Source: a virus. Taken from it: a stretch of DNA of 59,405 bases. How positions within the stretch are numbered: position 1 is the stretch's first letter; every line of letters starts with the position of its first letter. Position numbers and translations under genes: made by a program. Below the pieces are notes generated by a model, which worked only from the letters and a program-made list of their open reading frames with translations, ran no database searches and was not told the DNA's origin. The stretch covers positions 1 through 59,405 of IMG/VR virus record IMGVR_UViG_3300043425_000920; one strand, written 5' to 3'. Below, piece by piece: positions 1 through 9,226 of the stretch.

Positions 1-162
1 CTTCTGTTGTTGTAGGTTCAGCAGTGGTTGTAGGTTCTTCTGTTGTTGTAGGTTCAGCAGTGGTTGTAGGTTCTTCTGTTGTTGTAGGTTCAGCAGTGGT
101 TGTAGGTTCTTCTGTTGTTGTAGGTTCAGCAGTGGTTGTAGGTTCTTCTGTTGTTGTAGGTT
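1..162. repeat. 36-bp tandem repeat, 4.5 copies, coding on the minus strand
   Basis: A 36-bp unit made of two similar 18-bp halves repeats four and a half times up to the window edge. On the minus strand it reads in frame as alternating PTTTEE and PTTTAE blocks, forming the C-terminal repeat of the partial gene that starts at 997. The copies are essentially identical, so copy number may be unstable or compressed in assembly. It continues past the left edge. Confidence 0.95.
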
Positions 163-997
163 CTACGAAACATTCCACATATTCATCACCATTATAACTA
201 AATGTCCATGTAAATGCACGTTTCCCACCACCTACATCTAACAACGATGCTTCACAAAAAGGAGAATAATCATTACAGATTCTATTATTTTGACAGGTCA
301 GTACATTATCTTCCGCATATCGGAAGAAATATTGAATTCTCGGTACCGACATATATAGGGGATCAACATAAGGCCAATCTGAAAATGTTGTACGTATTGT
401 TATGGTATTATCCCCGCTAATAAGCGCCGATGGGTTCACAAATACGGTTTTGACATTTTTTCCCCCGTATGTAATATAATCAGGTTCTATATTAGTTTGA
501 TCGAATATTAGGGATGTGTTCGTAGAGAATATCAATAATATCACATCTACTGGGATATATGTTGCTGGATGTTTTACCCAAATAGGAAAACCGTTGTAGT
601 TTCCTAAATATATTGAATCCCCCATATAACCACCAGTTGTTTCGAGATGCCCTATTGTAAACTCGCCACTCTTAACGCCATTTATCAAAATTTCATGTTT
701 TTTAGGTGACACTGTGCTCGTTAGATAATTCCAGCTACCTCCCGAGCTGTGACAAGAATCATATAGACTTAAACAGAACACATTACTTAGATTTGGATTT
801 AAACATAGTTCACATATTTGAGTATCGGAAATTTCCGCATTATCAATATCGCTATCTTGAATAAATTTAGCACGCTTAAAAGGGGCATTTTTATCAGCCC
901 GACGAACGAAATATTTGCGAGTCTGCCCATCTATAGTGATGTCGGCATAAGAACCGACCATACTTGATAATATCGGAGAGTTGGTGAGTTTATTCAT
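1..997 (-). CDS. Tail or adhesion protein with Thr/Pro/Glu repeat, partial (runs off left edge)
   Basis: The frame is open on the minus strand from an ATG at 997 to position 1. The start overlaps the stop of the gene that begins at 1991, which indicates translational coupling. The first 275 or so residues are a mixed globular region with several Cys residues (for example ICELC near residue 54). The rest is a PTTTAEPTTTEE-type repeat, a mucin-like extended linker. It is last in a run of four large minus-strand genes with virion-structural character, so a distal tail fibre, spike or decoration role is inferred. No enzymatic motif is visible. The true C-terminus lies outside the window. Confidence 0.8.
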   Translation of the reverse strand, partial: MNKLTNSPILSSMVGSYADITIDGQTRKYFVRRADKNAPFKRAKFIQDSDIDNAEISDTQICELCLNPNLSNVFCLSLYDSCHSSGGSWNYLTSTVSPKKHEILINGVKSGEFTIGHLETTGGYMGDSIYLGNYNGFPIWVKHPATYIPVDVILLIFSTNTSLIFDQTNIEPDYITYGGKNVKTVFVNPSALISGDNTITIRTTFSDWPYVDPLYMSVPRIQYFFRYAEDNVLTCQNNRICNDYSPFCEASLLDVGGGKRAFTWTFSYNGDEYVECFVEPTTTEEPTTTAEPTTTEEPTTTAEPTTTEEPTTTAEPTTTEEPTTTAEPTTTE

Positions 998-1991
998 AAC
1001 ATTCTTCTAACACATACTCGAAACTATTGAAACATGGTTTCTCACCAGTGTATAGTTTATTAACATCAATTATATCGTAACAATCAGAACAGTTGCCACT
1101 TGTGCAAAACTCAGTTCCTATATAAGGATATAATTCCCAAGATTCTCCAGTATTTCTAAAAAAGAAACTACCGCCATTATAGACTTCTAAATTTTTATTA
1201 GTGAATTGGTTTAATATAAACTCTGGAATATCATCTATATTTTTAGATAACAGCACATTCATTTTTTCTTGCAACACTTTATACTGAATCATATAACTAT
1301 AAAAATATTGTAGATCATTTTGAGAAAAATTAGCAAACTCTGAAGATGTAAAAATATGGTTTCTATAGTTATAACCAATATATATAGTATAGTTTGATAA
1401 TTCGTCCCAGGAGTTGACAAATAAATCTTTACGACTGTTGCGAACTAATATAGAATTTATTATATTCTTTATACTGTTTAATTGGTTTAGATGACTGAGA
1501 TATGCATACACTTCGTTTATTTTTACATTATATGTCTTTGCATAAATTTCTAATGCAGAGCGGTTTTCTTTCAGCACCGGATATTGTTTGAATTTTTCGG
1601 GTGTATAATTTTTACATAAGAAATCACAGCGAATTAATTGTGTTGGAGAGAAGTCCGAAACTGGAAAATTTAGATCCAACCAACTACGAACTTCTAAAAA
1701 ATTTGCAACCATGTTGAATGTTTTTTGAAATACTATAAGAATTGGCTCCTCCCAAAATCCCTGGACATTGTACACAAGGTCGGAAGTGTTTTTCCAATTT
1801 GCGGACAGATTAGACACTTCTGATAGCGTCGTTAAGTCACTTGATATCGTGGATATAGTGTTAAACAGAGACTTCCATTTTAAAGAATCTTCATATAATC
1901 TATCGAAACGAATATTTAATTCATGCATATTAGCATTGAATTTATATATGCTGTTGCCTAAGAATTCGTATTGCGACAATAGTTTAATCAT
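990..1991 (-). CDS. Putative tail/baseplate structural protein with Trp-spaced repeats
   Basis: A 333-aa protein. Residues 25-80 carry recurrent Ser/Thr-rich spacers with regularly placed Trp (KWKSLF, SANWKNTS, GFWEEPI). This pattern is shared with the next gene (start 2693) and with the fibre protein starting at 52247. The C-terminus is Cys-rich (CTSGNCSDCYD). It sits in a minus-strand structural run, one base from the stop of its upstream neighbour. The family is not recognised by name; the structural role comes from context and repeat style. Confidence 0.7.
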   Translation of the reverse strand: MIKLLSQYEFLGNSIYKFNANMHELNIRFDRLYEDSLKWKSLFNTISTISSDLTTLSEVSNLSANWKNTSDLVYNVQGFWEEPILIVFQKTFNMVANFLEVRSWLDLNFPVSDFSPTQLIRCDFLCKNYTPEKFKQYPVLKENRSALEIYAKTYNVKINEVYAYLSHLNQLNSIKNIINSILVRNSRKDLFVNSWDELSNYTIYIGYNYRNHIFTSSEFANFSQNDLQYFYSYMIQYKVLQEKMNVLLSKNIDDIPEFILNQFTNKNLEVYNGGSFFFRNTGESWELYPYIGTEFCTSGNCSDCYDIIDVNKLYTGEKPCFNSFEYVLEECYE

Positions 1992-2693
1992 TTAATCAAA
2001 AAGGGCAGAATCAAATAACCATGTACTGGTTTCGGGATCTATAACAAATTTCAAACCTTTGAATTTGTTGATATATTTATCAGGAACTGCTACTTCCAAT
2101 GAAGAAGAACCGCAATCTATGGAACCTTTTGGATAGTACGTTCTACGACCCTTTCCTATGCAACTGATGACAAACTTAACCTTAACAGTTTTAACTCCAA
2201 CAACTTTAGTTTGTGTTAAAACTCGGTTTATTTCAGTGTACAGAGGAGTGAAAACATATAATTCTTGGCCGACAATAAAATTGGCACACTTTTCGTTCAT
2301 AACAGGTAGTGTGTTGTTCAACCATACGGTTATATCGCTTATTATACTTCCGTCTTCTCCTATTTCCTCGAAAGGATATGGATAGATCAGTGATATAGGT
2401 TTAAGCCATATTGAACTTAGAGTAGATACTGTAGTATACGTATCATTCCAACAAGCACTATTACTTTTTATTGTTGATATAGTATCGACCCATTGTGCGC
2501 TATTAGAGTGAATGAGATTATATGCCGCATTCCATTTATTGTTAGCACTGAATTCGAAATTCCCCGTATATATATCCAAGACATTGAAATTATAGTTTAT
2601 AGATGACAGCGAATCGCCTATATTCTCATAATCTTTGATAGGAAATACCAGTTGATTATCAGTTACTTTTAGAAGCTCTTTAGGATAGGACAT
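1992..2693 (-). CDS. Putative tail fibre / baseplate protein with SAxW repeats
   Basis: A 233-aa protein. The N-terminal region (MSYPKELLKVTDN, then an IGDSLSSINYNFNVLD stretch) resembles the attachment ends of T4-like short fibre or wedge proteins. It is followed by repeats such as SAQWVDTIST and SACWNDTYTTVS. Such NSAxW-type repeats are common in fibre proteins of marine T4-like phages. A TAAATAAATA late-like box lies a few bases upstream of the ATG. The specific role is unknown. Confidence 0.7.
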   Translation of the reverse strand: MSYPKELLKVTDNQLVFPIKDYENIGDSLSSINYNFNVLDIYTGNFEFSANNKWNAAYNLIHSNSAQWVDTISTIKSNSACWNDTYTTVSTLSSIWLKPISLIYPYPFEEIGEDGSIISDITVWLNNTLPVMNEKCANFIVGQELYVFTPLYTEINRVLTQTKVVGVKTVKVKFVISCIGKGRRTYYPKGSIDCGSSSLEVAVPDKYINKFKGLKFVIDPETSTWLFDSALFD

Positions 2694-2695
2694 TA

Positions 2696-2704
2696 TATTT
2701 ATTT
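2696..2704 (-). promoter_or_regulatory. T4-late-like promoter box
   Basis: On the minus strand the sequence GTAAATAAATA ends two bases before the ATG at 2693, and it spans the stop codon of the upstream gene. It matches the late-promoter family seen before other structural genes here. Confidence 0.5.
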
Positions 2705-5700
2705 ACAAACGTCTACACTATCTTCAAAGATAGTTTCTGGTATTTCACAGCAATTTCTCTCTAAATCTTCCCATGTAAATATGTGACCAGATAGATTATT
2801 AGCTTCTGTTTGTTCCCAGGTGAGGGGGAAATAACCATTACTTTGGATATTCATATAATTCCAACATATTTCAGAATGATTTCCTCCCGTACCTTCTCGA
2901 ATAATCCACCATGCACTTATAGAACTTAATGAGGTGTTTTGTATTTTAGAAGACATAAGTTCAGTCCAAGATATTGGATTCTTAAGTTGAGACGGACGCT
3001 GTGTTTTGTCAACATAGTGATATGCCCAAACCCATTGAAGATCCTCACTGTTATTAGGATATGTATAACCGTACTGAACATTTTGTTTTAACTCATCTAA
3101 ATTATACATGATGTCCATAATTCCACGATTTATGGTGTCATAAGATATAGGCTCGTTCAGACCTAGATAATTTATAGGTGAAATCGAAGAAACGACGGAG
3201 GATGACAGGACATAATTTATTGTCTTATCATATTCGTCCCTGTTCTGGATTATACGGCCAGTTATACTGTCATTTAAAAGATATATTTTATCGTGTATCT
3301 TTTTGAATGAATCATTATATACATAATCTGCAACAAATTCTTCGTCACCAATAAACACATCGTTCCATTCTGGAATATGTGAAGTATCTGATATGATGGT
3401 GTGTATTTTTATTCGATCTGTTATTTTTTCTATATAGTTATCATGTACTAATAGGATATGGTCAGAACTGTAGGCTATATTTAATAGGTTCGATATTTCG
3501 TAACTACCTAATAACTGTCCATTTAAAAGATATTTAAATAAGAAATTACCGTTTGATATGTATATAATTCCTAATAAGTCGGGATTTAATGAGGCAAATT
3601 TAGAGTTTGTGATATTTATTATATGTTGTTCTGTTCCCAATTGATCTATTACAGATATATAGTTTTCTGTGGTTATGGCTAACAGAGTATCATCAGTAGA
3701 TATCGCTAATACATCAGATATATCAGGAATAGCTATGTTAGTAATCCATTGGTAGTTTATGTCATATTTTTTTATTGTTCCGCCAGAATCCAATATGTAT
3801 ATATTTCCTACGGAATCGAGACAGAAATCTACAGGATTTACAAACTTTATTTTAGAGTTCTTTTCACCTGCGCCTCCCCAATAATATATGAGTTCTGTAG
3901 CAGAAAAATCATTAGTATTATAACTTACTATATAGAATATTTTATTTTTAGAATCCAATAGATATATATGGTTACTGGTTACTTTTATTTTATTTATATC
4001 TACAATAGCAGGTAGATTTTTTAGATTATCTGTACTATATAAAAGTGATAGAGTTTCTGAAATATTGTAAAAATTAATAGTTTCCCCTTTTATAGTAACT
4101 AGTAAATCATCAATAATATCCCCACAAGTCATATCAAAATATGGAGATGTGTCTGTGAGGGATTTTCCAATATGCCATTTGAAATTACCGAAAATCTTAC
4201 CTAGTATTCCTCCTTTGGATGCAGGGAATACAGGATCATATATACTACATTTTGCACTTATGTAATCAAAATTAGTTTGAAGTTTTCGGAAAGAAGAATT
4301 GATCACATCAGCATATTGCCAACTATTAGCAGGTATTAATACATCATCTAAACTATATGGATATTCAAATACAGAGAAGTCGTTTTCGATTGCCGAATTG
4401 TACGAGTAACTCTTATTATCAACTACTATGAGGTTATCAAATTGTTTAACCAATATTTCACCAGAGCTTAGTATACCTGTTAATATAGGAGAATATATTC
4501 CTTCATTAGTAAATGATGTTGCGAAAGAAGATGTATTTTCCACAGTGGTAGTCTCCCCGTTGTAAAAGATGAATCCTGAGAACGGCATAAACTGTAGGGA
4601 ATTGCCACTGAAATTATATATATCTAAAGATTCTCCTGCACTTACTATGTTCTTAGATGTATATAAGTCTAATATAGGACCATTAAAAGCAGTAAGAACT
4701 AATGTATTAGACACTAGGGATTGTGATTTTGTGCAGAAAGTATTATCATACCTGAATTGTGCATCACCACTTACGACAACATTAAAAATCTGATATGAAT
4801 CTTCATTTAGTATAAAATCAGAATCTTTTAGCCCGAAGCGTAGAACATAATTATTAGAAACAGTGTCGCCGACTATTTTTCTAATCTGGAATGAATCTGC
4901 ACTGGATAGGATTATGTTGAAATTGAAAGATTCCAATCCGACAGTGGTCCCAATATCTGTGTATAGGGTTGGTAAACTTGAATATCTATTAATATCTACT
5001 AGCGAATTACTACTTTCTATTGTTAGTGCTGCTGCTGGATAATCTTCGAAACGAATAGGCTCCCTATAAATGGATGAATCATCAGATGATGCGGTATTAT
5101 ATCTAGTAATTTGATTGGTTTCTTTAAAAATATTATCAAAAGCTGAAACAGAAACTATACCAGTTGAAGATATATTATTATAAGCAACGTCTATCTTTGT
5201 TACATTAGAATCACTTTCTTGGGTAAGATCTCCAACTGACCAACGATATTTATTAAAACCAGGAGTTGCAGAAAAATAAAAGGATTCGGTTTTACAAGCA
5301 TTTAAGGCCGACATTCCGACTGATTTGGAATAATCTGTTGTCGTGTTTATGGAATATGGGAAATAATTTGTTTCAGGAAATCCTATATAGCTTATAGGAT
5401 TTATAGTGGATAATGCATGTATAGATATAGTATCTGAGAAATCATAGGATCGGAAGTTCCCATAATATGGTTCAACTCCTCCTGCTGACACATTAATAAC
5501 TGTTGATAGCGTAGAAATGTTCAAACTTATAGTTGCGCCTGTAAGATAATTAGTCAATCCTCCTAAAGTTCTGTAACTCCATTTTATATGCGAAGGACTT
5601 GGTATGATGAGATCAGGGTAATGGGCAGACAAGTACCAAATACCGGTAGTGTTTGTTATTATATTTTCTGTGTTGCTACTTAAATATGAACTTAATCCGA

Positions 5701-7819
5701 CCGAAGACGATGCAATAATAGTCAACAATTCTCGATCAGGGTATTGTCTCATATAGAAAAGTTTATTAGCATTTAGACTATATGCTTCATCGAATATGTT
5801 ACATGTGAGATTGAACGTAATCTTATTAGGATTATCAGTTACTGGTATAGTAGAGAATACTGGTGATATTACCGAGTAACCATCAGAAGGATATATAGTA
5901 GATTCAGATAGTAATTCATTTGATGGTGTATATATTGCTATATGTCCCTTTTTAGGAGAAGCTGATTCGTTCCATATTATACTGCAATTCTCAGGAGCAC
6001 GATACAATAGACCGTTTCTGCTTACCATTGCACTTAATGTTCCGGTATTAGTAGGCTTGTTATCTAATATACTTCCCTCTATTTGTAATCTGGCAGATCC
6101 TAGCACCGCTGAAGTAGGGAACCAATATGAAGATGCAGAAAGATCAAATTCTTCAGAATATAGCGTTATCTTAGTTTTATCAACCCCTAAATTATGTACT
6201 TGAACAGACATCTCTCCCGCAGGGTATGGAGTATTTCGTTCTAGTATAGCACCAGTTTCTATGTTTTTAAATACTATGTTTTCAGGCGGATATGCGTCCC
6301 ATCTTATTAACAGTTCCTCATCTTGTGTAGGAAATATAGTGGTGTTTATGGTTGCGGATAAATCATTAGATTCGCTAATATATGTTTCAAATACAATATT
6401 TTTGTTATTTAAAAGAAATTCAAGATCATCGACACAGTCATATATTGCACCCGTAAATGCGCTTACCTGGATACCCACTACATATCTATTTCCTAGACCA
6501 TCGTTTATAAAGCGCATGGTTGCGGATGCAGGCATCCACCCATTTGCATTATATATAACATTAGTTGCTACATCATATGCACTGAGGCTAAAATCTGCGG
6601 AACGTTCTATAAATCTTTTTTTTGCTTTAGAGGAATTAACGTTTACATTGAAGGTGTTTTGATAAAAATTATCCGTGAATATTATAGAGGAGTCTATTGA
6701 TGAAATACCATAATCACCTGTATGTGTATTGGTTATTCCTGCTGATGGGTAATAACTTATAGTGAATGCATCCCTGTTGGTCGCTAGTGACCCTCCCATA
6801 TAAGAAAATCGTTGATTAAAGAAATATATAGGATCAATAGTGGATAATATATAATAGTCAGTAGATGGATTTGTTAAGGAGTATCTTCCTACAGTAAGAA
6901 GAGAAGAAGTTTCATATGTTACGGTAACTTCTTGATTTTTTGCAAAATATAAAGGAGCCGCTAAGGTTGTTTGTAACAAACCAGTATCACAATTTAAGGT
7001 TTTTACTGTAAAATAATTTGCAGGGGCTAATCCTGATGCATCAGTTATTTCCTCGGATGGAATATATGTTAGAACGTTGGTGGTATCTATGGTCGATACA
7101 TTCGGAGAACCATCTTTGTACAATGTTACATTCCATACATTTTCCTCATCAGTTACTAAATTTGATGATACCACTGGTAATGTTATGCTAAAACTAGAAT
7201 CTATTATTTTTTTACCTAGTATAGTATTAAATGTTCTTGCATAGTTCTTTGTAGTTGATTGGATATAGTTTCTACGTGTTTTAGATATATATGGAGTCGA
7301 AGCACTGGAAAATGTTATTCCGAAGGGTGTTGCATTTTTTACTGCGGAGAGTGGTAATTGTTTTCTAAATTCAATAGGAGTTACGGGGTCGTCATATCCG
7401 AAATATTGGAATGGTAGTATACCCGCAGATATAGTACACTGATTGTTAGATACTTTTATTATTATAGGGTAAGGCTGTGTAGGATATATAGTTAATCCAG
7501 ACAATCCACCTAACATAGACATGTATAAATAGTTATGGTTTCTATCCGCAGTAGCCACAATATCATTGATCCACGTCATAGGGAAGTCCGCAGGAACTGA
7601 TGCAGAATTCGTAGGTTGAGATAGAACAGTAGGGGTTCCTGTATTAGAATTCCACACAACTACAGATGTACTTGGAGAATATTTTTCATTATAGTAGTAA
7701 TAATTAGCAGCCCTAAGACCTAATCGTGCATTATCTAGGCGAACATCTGGTTCATTTATAGAAATTACCAAGCGTTCTGCGGGAAATGCCACGGAAGATA
7801 CTACATTATTTAAAATCAT
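2699..7819 (-). CDS. Giant virion structural protein (1706 aa) with a C-terminal NHL-like propeller
   Basis: At 1706 aa this is the largest protein in the window. The first two thirds are beta-rich, Ser/Thr/Asn-rich sequence of the kind found in chains of Ig-like or PKD-like domains (recurrent YxFSxT and NPxSYIGFPE-like segments). Around residues 1220-1450 there are NHL-like blades, for example FVNPVDFCLDSVGNIYILD followed by a GGTIKKYD turn, which suggests a beta-propeller. The C-terminal 150 residues are Trp-rich. It is likely a long tail fibre, adhesin or baseplate component that binds the host surface. A strong late-like box precedes the ATG. No signal peptide is seen. Confidence 0.8.
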   Translation of the reverse strand: MILNNVVSSVAFPAERLVISINEPDVRLDNARLGLRAANYYYYNEKYSPSTSVVVWNSNTGTPTVLSQPTNSASVPADFPMTWINDIVATADRNHNYLYMSMLGGLSGLTIYPTQPYPIIIKVSNNQCTISAGILPFQYFGYDDPVTPIEFRKQLPLSAVKNATPFGITFSSASTPYISKTRRNYIQSTTKNYARTFNTILGKKIIDSSFSITLPVVSSNLVTDEENVWNVTLYKDGSPNVSTIDTTNVLTYIPSEEITDASGLAPANYFTVKTLNCDTGLLQTTLAAPLYFAKNQEVTVTYETSSLLTVGRYSLTNPSTDYYILSTIDPIYFFNQRFSYMGGSLATNRDAFTISYYPSAGITNTHTGDYGISSIDSSIIFTDNFYQNTFNVNVNSSKAKKRFIERSADFSLSAYDVATNVIYNANGWMPASATMRFINDGLGNRYVVGIQVSAFTGAIYDCVDDLEFLLNNKNIVFETYISESNDLSATINTTIFPTQDEELLIRWDAYPPENIVFKNIETGAILERNTPYPAGEMSVQVHNLGVDKTKITLYSEEFDLSASSYWFPTSAVLGSARLQIEGSILDNKPTNTGTLSAMVSRNGLLYRAPENCSIIWNESASPKKGHIAIYTPSNELLSESTIYPSDGYSVISPVFSTIPVTDNPNKITFNLTCNIFDEAYSLNANKLFYMRQYPDRELLTIIASSSVGLSSYLSSNTENIITNTTGIWYLSAHYPDLIIPSPSHIKWSYRTLGGLTNYLTGATISLNISTLSTVINVSAGGVEPYYGNFRSYDFSDTISIHALSTINPISYIGFPETNYFPYSINTTTDYSKSVGMSALNACKTESFYFSATPGFNKYRWSVGDLTQESDSNVTKIDVAYNNISSTGIVSVSAFDNIFKETNQITRYNTASSDDSSIYREPIRFEDYPAAALTIESSNSLVDINRYSSLPTLYTDIGTTVGLESFNFNIILSSADSFQIRKIVGDTVSNNYVLRFGLKDSDFILNEDSYQIFNVVVSGDAQFRYDNTFCTKSQSLVSNTLVLTAFNGPILDLYTSKNIVSAGESLDIYNFSGNSLQFMPFSGFIFYNGETTTVENTSSFATSFTNEGIYSPILTGILSSGEILVKQFDNLIVVDNKSYSYNSAIENDFSVFEYPYSLDDVLIPANSWQYADVINSSFRKLQTNFDYISAKCSIYDPVFPASKGGILGKIFGNFKWHIGKSLTDTSPYFDMTCGDIIDDLLVTIKGETINFYNISETLSLLYSTDNLKNLPAIVDINKIKVTSNHIYLLDSKNKIFYIVSYNTNDFSATELIYYWGGAGEKNSKIKFVNPVDFCLDSVGNIYILDSGGTIKKYDINYQWITNIAIPDISDVLAISTDDTLLAITTENYISVIDQLGTEQHIINITNSKFASLNPDLLGIIYISNGNFLFKYLLNGQLLGSYEISNLLNIAYSSDHILLVHDNYIEKITDRIKIHTIISDTSHIPEWNDVFIGDEEFVADYVYNDSFKKIHDKIYLLNDSITGRIIQNRDEYDKTINYVLSSSVVSSISPINYLGLNEPISYDTINRGIMDIMYNLDELKQNVQYGYTYPNNSEDLQWVWAYHYVDKTQRPSQLKNPISWTELMSSKIQNTSLSSISAWWIIREGTGGNHSEICWNYMNIQSNGYFPLTWEQTEANNLSGHIFTWEDLERNCCEIPETIFEDSVDVCK

Positions 7820-7823
7820 TGTG

Positions 7824-7835
7824 TATTTATTTATT
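7824..7835 (-). promoter_or_regulatory. T4-late-like promoter box
   Basis: The minus-strand sequence AATAAATAAATA ends four bases upstream of the ATG of the 1706-aa structural gene. In T4 the late -10 element is TATAAATA. Here the spacing to the ATG leaves no room for a leader with a Shine-Dalgarno sequence. Confidence 0.55.
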
Positions 7836-7867
7836 GAATAGTAGTAGTCGTTCTATTATAATATGAT

Positions 7868-8083
7868 ATGATATGTATCCTTCTGTATATAGTATATTCT
7901 CTTATTGGTTTTCATTTCTTACGAGATTATACCAAGAAATGTTACCAAATGAATAGATTACCATTTGATGGATCTATTTGGAAATTTTACATAGTATCAC
8001 TTATTTGCGGAGGAATAAGCATAATAATTATATTGATTTCAACAATTTGGGCTTTTTTTGAAGCTTTTTCAAAAAAAGATTGA
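7868..8083 (+). CDS. Small membrane protein, unknown
   Basis: A 71-aa product with an N-terminal hydrophobic helix (about residues 2-16) and a second strong transmembrane segment (about 37-62), ending in a short charged tail. It sits divergently from the giant structural gene and just upstream of the first tRNA promoter. No family is recognised; small two-helix inner-membrane proteins of this type are common in large phages. Confidence 0.6.
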   Translation: MICILLYIVYSLIGFHFLRDYTKKCYQMNRLPFDGSIWKFYIVSLICGGISIIIILISTIWAFFEAFSKKD

Positions 8084-8108
8084 CATCATATGATAAGTAG
8101 TGTAATAT
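8080..8108 (+). promoter_or_regulatory. Sigma70-like promoter for the tRNA-Met pair
   Basis: TTGACA at 8080-8085, a 17-nt spacer, then TAATAT at 8103-8108, seven bases before the first tRNA. Near-consensus vegetative promoter. Confidence 0.75.
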
Positions 8109-8114
8109 AAGATA

Positions 8115-8190
8115 TTCAGTCAAGTGGTCTAGTGACCATTCAAGCCTCATAAGTTTGAGAGTGGCGGCGCAAATCCCCAGACTGGAACCA
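8115..8190 (+). tRNA. tRNA with CAT anticodon (Met or lysidine-modified Ile)
   Basis: A 76-nt tRNA with TTCAGTC/GACTGGA acceptor, CCA encoded, and loop CTCATAA giving anticodon CAT. The T-stem is weak (two mismatches). Two adjacent CAT tRNAs plus the TilS-like gene at 28.4 kb raise the possibility that one is tRNA-Ile2 reading AUA. Confidence 0.75.
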
Positions 8191-8195
8191 TTATT

Positions 8196-8270
8196 GCCTC
8201 TTGGTCGGTTTGGCATCGAGAATCTTTCATAAGGATTTTAAACGGAGTTCGAAACTCCGACGAGGCACCA
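8196..8270 (+). tRNA. tRNA with CAT anticodon (Met or lysidine-modified Ile)
   Basis: A 75-nt tRNA starting GCCTCTT and ending in CCA. The T-arm is perfect (CGGAG, TTCGAAA, CTCCG) and the anticodon loop TTCATAA gives CAT. One mismatch in the acceptor stem. It lies six bases after the previous tRNA and is presumably co-transcribed. Confidence 0.85.
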
Positions 8271-8271
8271 A

Positions 8272-8829
8272 TTATTTAATACTGTGACGAATAGCCTTTG
8301 TATTTTGAATATGATTGTTCATAAGTGCAGCTATACTTCGAAACAGAGAACCTGATTGTCCACTATCCCCTTTTTCAGATAAAATAACAGTCAATTCACG
8401 AAATGAATTGTATAGATTGGATAATGCGGCAGGTATAGTAGAAGGATTTTTACCCTGGTATTTGTTATTAAAATTTTCCCTTATAAAAGTGTTTATCATT
8501 CCAGTTACTCTCATAATTGTTGATAAATCCCTGTTGATAGGATTATTACCAATTTCATCTCTAAAATTCTTCAAAGAGTTATAGGCGACATACACTGCAT
8601 CATTAGAAGTTTCCTTTGATAAAGGTGTATAATCTTTTTTTATTTTTGGTCCACTATCCTTTTGTATTTTTACCTTTTCGCCAAAATCTGGAGAGTAATT
8701 CAATTTATTTTTAGTTTTTTCTACTGGCGAATTTATATGCCCAATTTTAGATTGGGATATATAACCCTGTTCTTGAACTAACTGCCAGCCTTTATGTGCA
8801 TTATAGACGTATTCTTCTTTGTGTTGCAT
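8272..8829 (-). CDS. Unknown late protein, possibly virion-associated
   Basis: A 185-aa, Lys/Asn-rich, mostly helical protein (helical region about residues 85-180). It starts MQHKEEYVYNAHKGW and has no recognised domain. A late-like AATAAATA box precedes the ATG on the minus strand, as for the structural genes, so expression late in infection is inferred. Convergent with the tRNA-Met pair. Confidence 0.65.
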   Translation of the reverse strand: MQHKEEYVYNAHKGWQLVQEQGYISQSKIGHINSPVEKTKNKLNYSPDFGEKVKIQKDSGPKIKKDYTPLSKETSNDAVYVAYNSLKNFRDEIGNNPINRDLSTIMRVTGMINTFIRENFNNKYQGKNPSTIPAALSNLYNSFRELTVILSEKGDSGQSGSLFRSIAALMNNHIQNTKAIRHSIK

Positions 8830-8834
8830 GATTA

Positions 8835-8842
8835 TATTTATT
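8835..8842 (-). promoter_or_regulatory. T4-late-like promoter box
   Basis: The minus-strand sequence AATAAATA ends five bases before the ATG at 8829. Confidence 0.5.
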
Positions 8843-8922
8843 GAAATAAGTAATTCTTACTGTATGTTATGGAGTTTCTTTAAAAATATCGGATATGACC
8901 GGAAAACTAAGAAATATATAAA

Positions 8923-9216
8923 ATGACAAATCAATTTAAATTTAATTGGAAGAACGAACTTGATGGTAAATGTTCATACCTTAGAATAGGAAAGATGGGA
9001 TATTTCCGAATCACGAACAATGAAGACGAAGAACGTCGATTTTTCAATGCAACGTTCTATAATTCATATGGAAATGAAGATGAACGATTTTCTTGTGGTG
9101 GATCAACTTTGGAAAAGTCGAAGATCGAGGCTGAAATTGTAATATTAGAAGATATGTTTGAAGGACTTTTTAAAACATATGAAGAATCTTCTTGCAATCA
9201 AAACAAAATGTGTTAA
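8923..9216 (+). CDS. Unknown 97-aa protein
   Basis: An acidic 97-aa product with a basic-aromatic start (TNQFKFNWKNELDGK) and a Cys near residue 65. No domain recognised. Its last codons overlap the sigma70-like promoter that drives the noncoding RNA region after it. Confidence 0.6.
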   Translation: MTNQFKFNWKNELDGKCSYLRIGKMGYFRITNNEDEERRFFNATFYNSYGNEDERFSCGGSTLEKSKIEAEIVILEDMFEGLFKTYEESSCNQNKMC

Positions 9217-9219
9217 AAT
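9192..9219 (+). promoter_or_regulatory. Sigma70-like promoter for the 9.2-9.7 kb RNA
   Basis: TTGCAA at 9192-9197, a 16-nt spacer, TAAAAT at 9214-9219. The expected start, near 9226, is just before the first strong stem of the structured noncoding stretch. Confidence 0.6.
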
Positions 9220-9226
9220 AGAGTAA

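Noticed and set aside
1-162. Regular 36-bp repeats resembling a CRISPR array
   Set aside because: The repeats are contiguous without spacers and translate in frame as a Thr/Pro/Glu repeat of a minus-strand gene.
8028-8216. 62-aa minus-strand ORF over the tRNA-Met pair
   Set aside because: It overlaps a promoter and the first tRNA, and has no neighbours on that strand.
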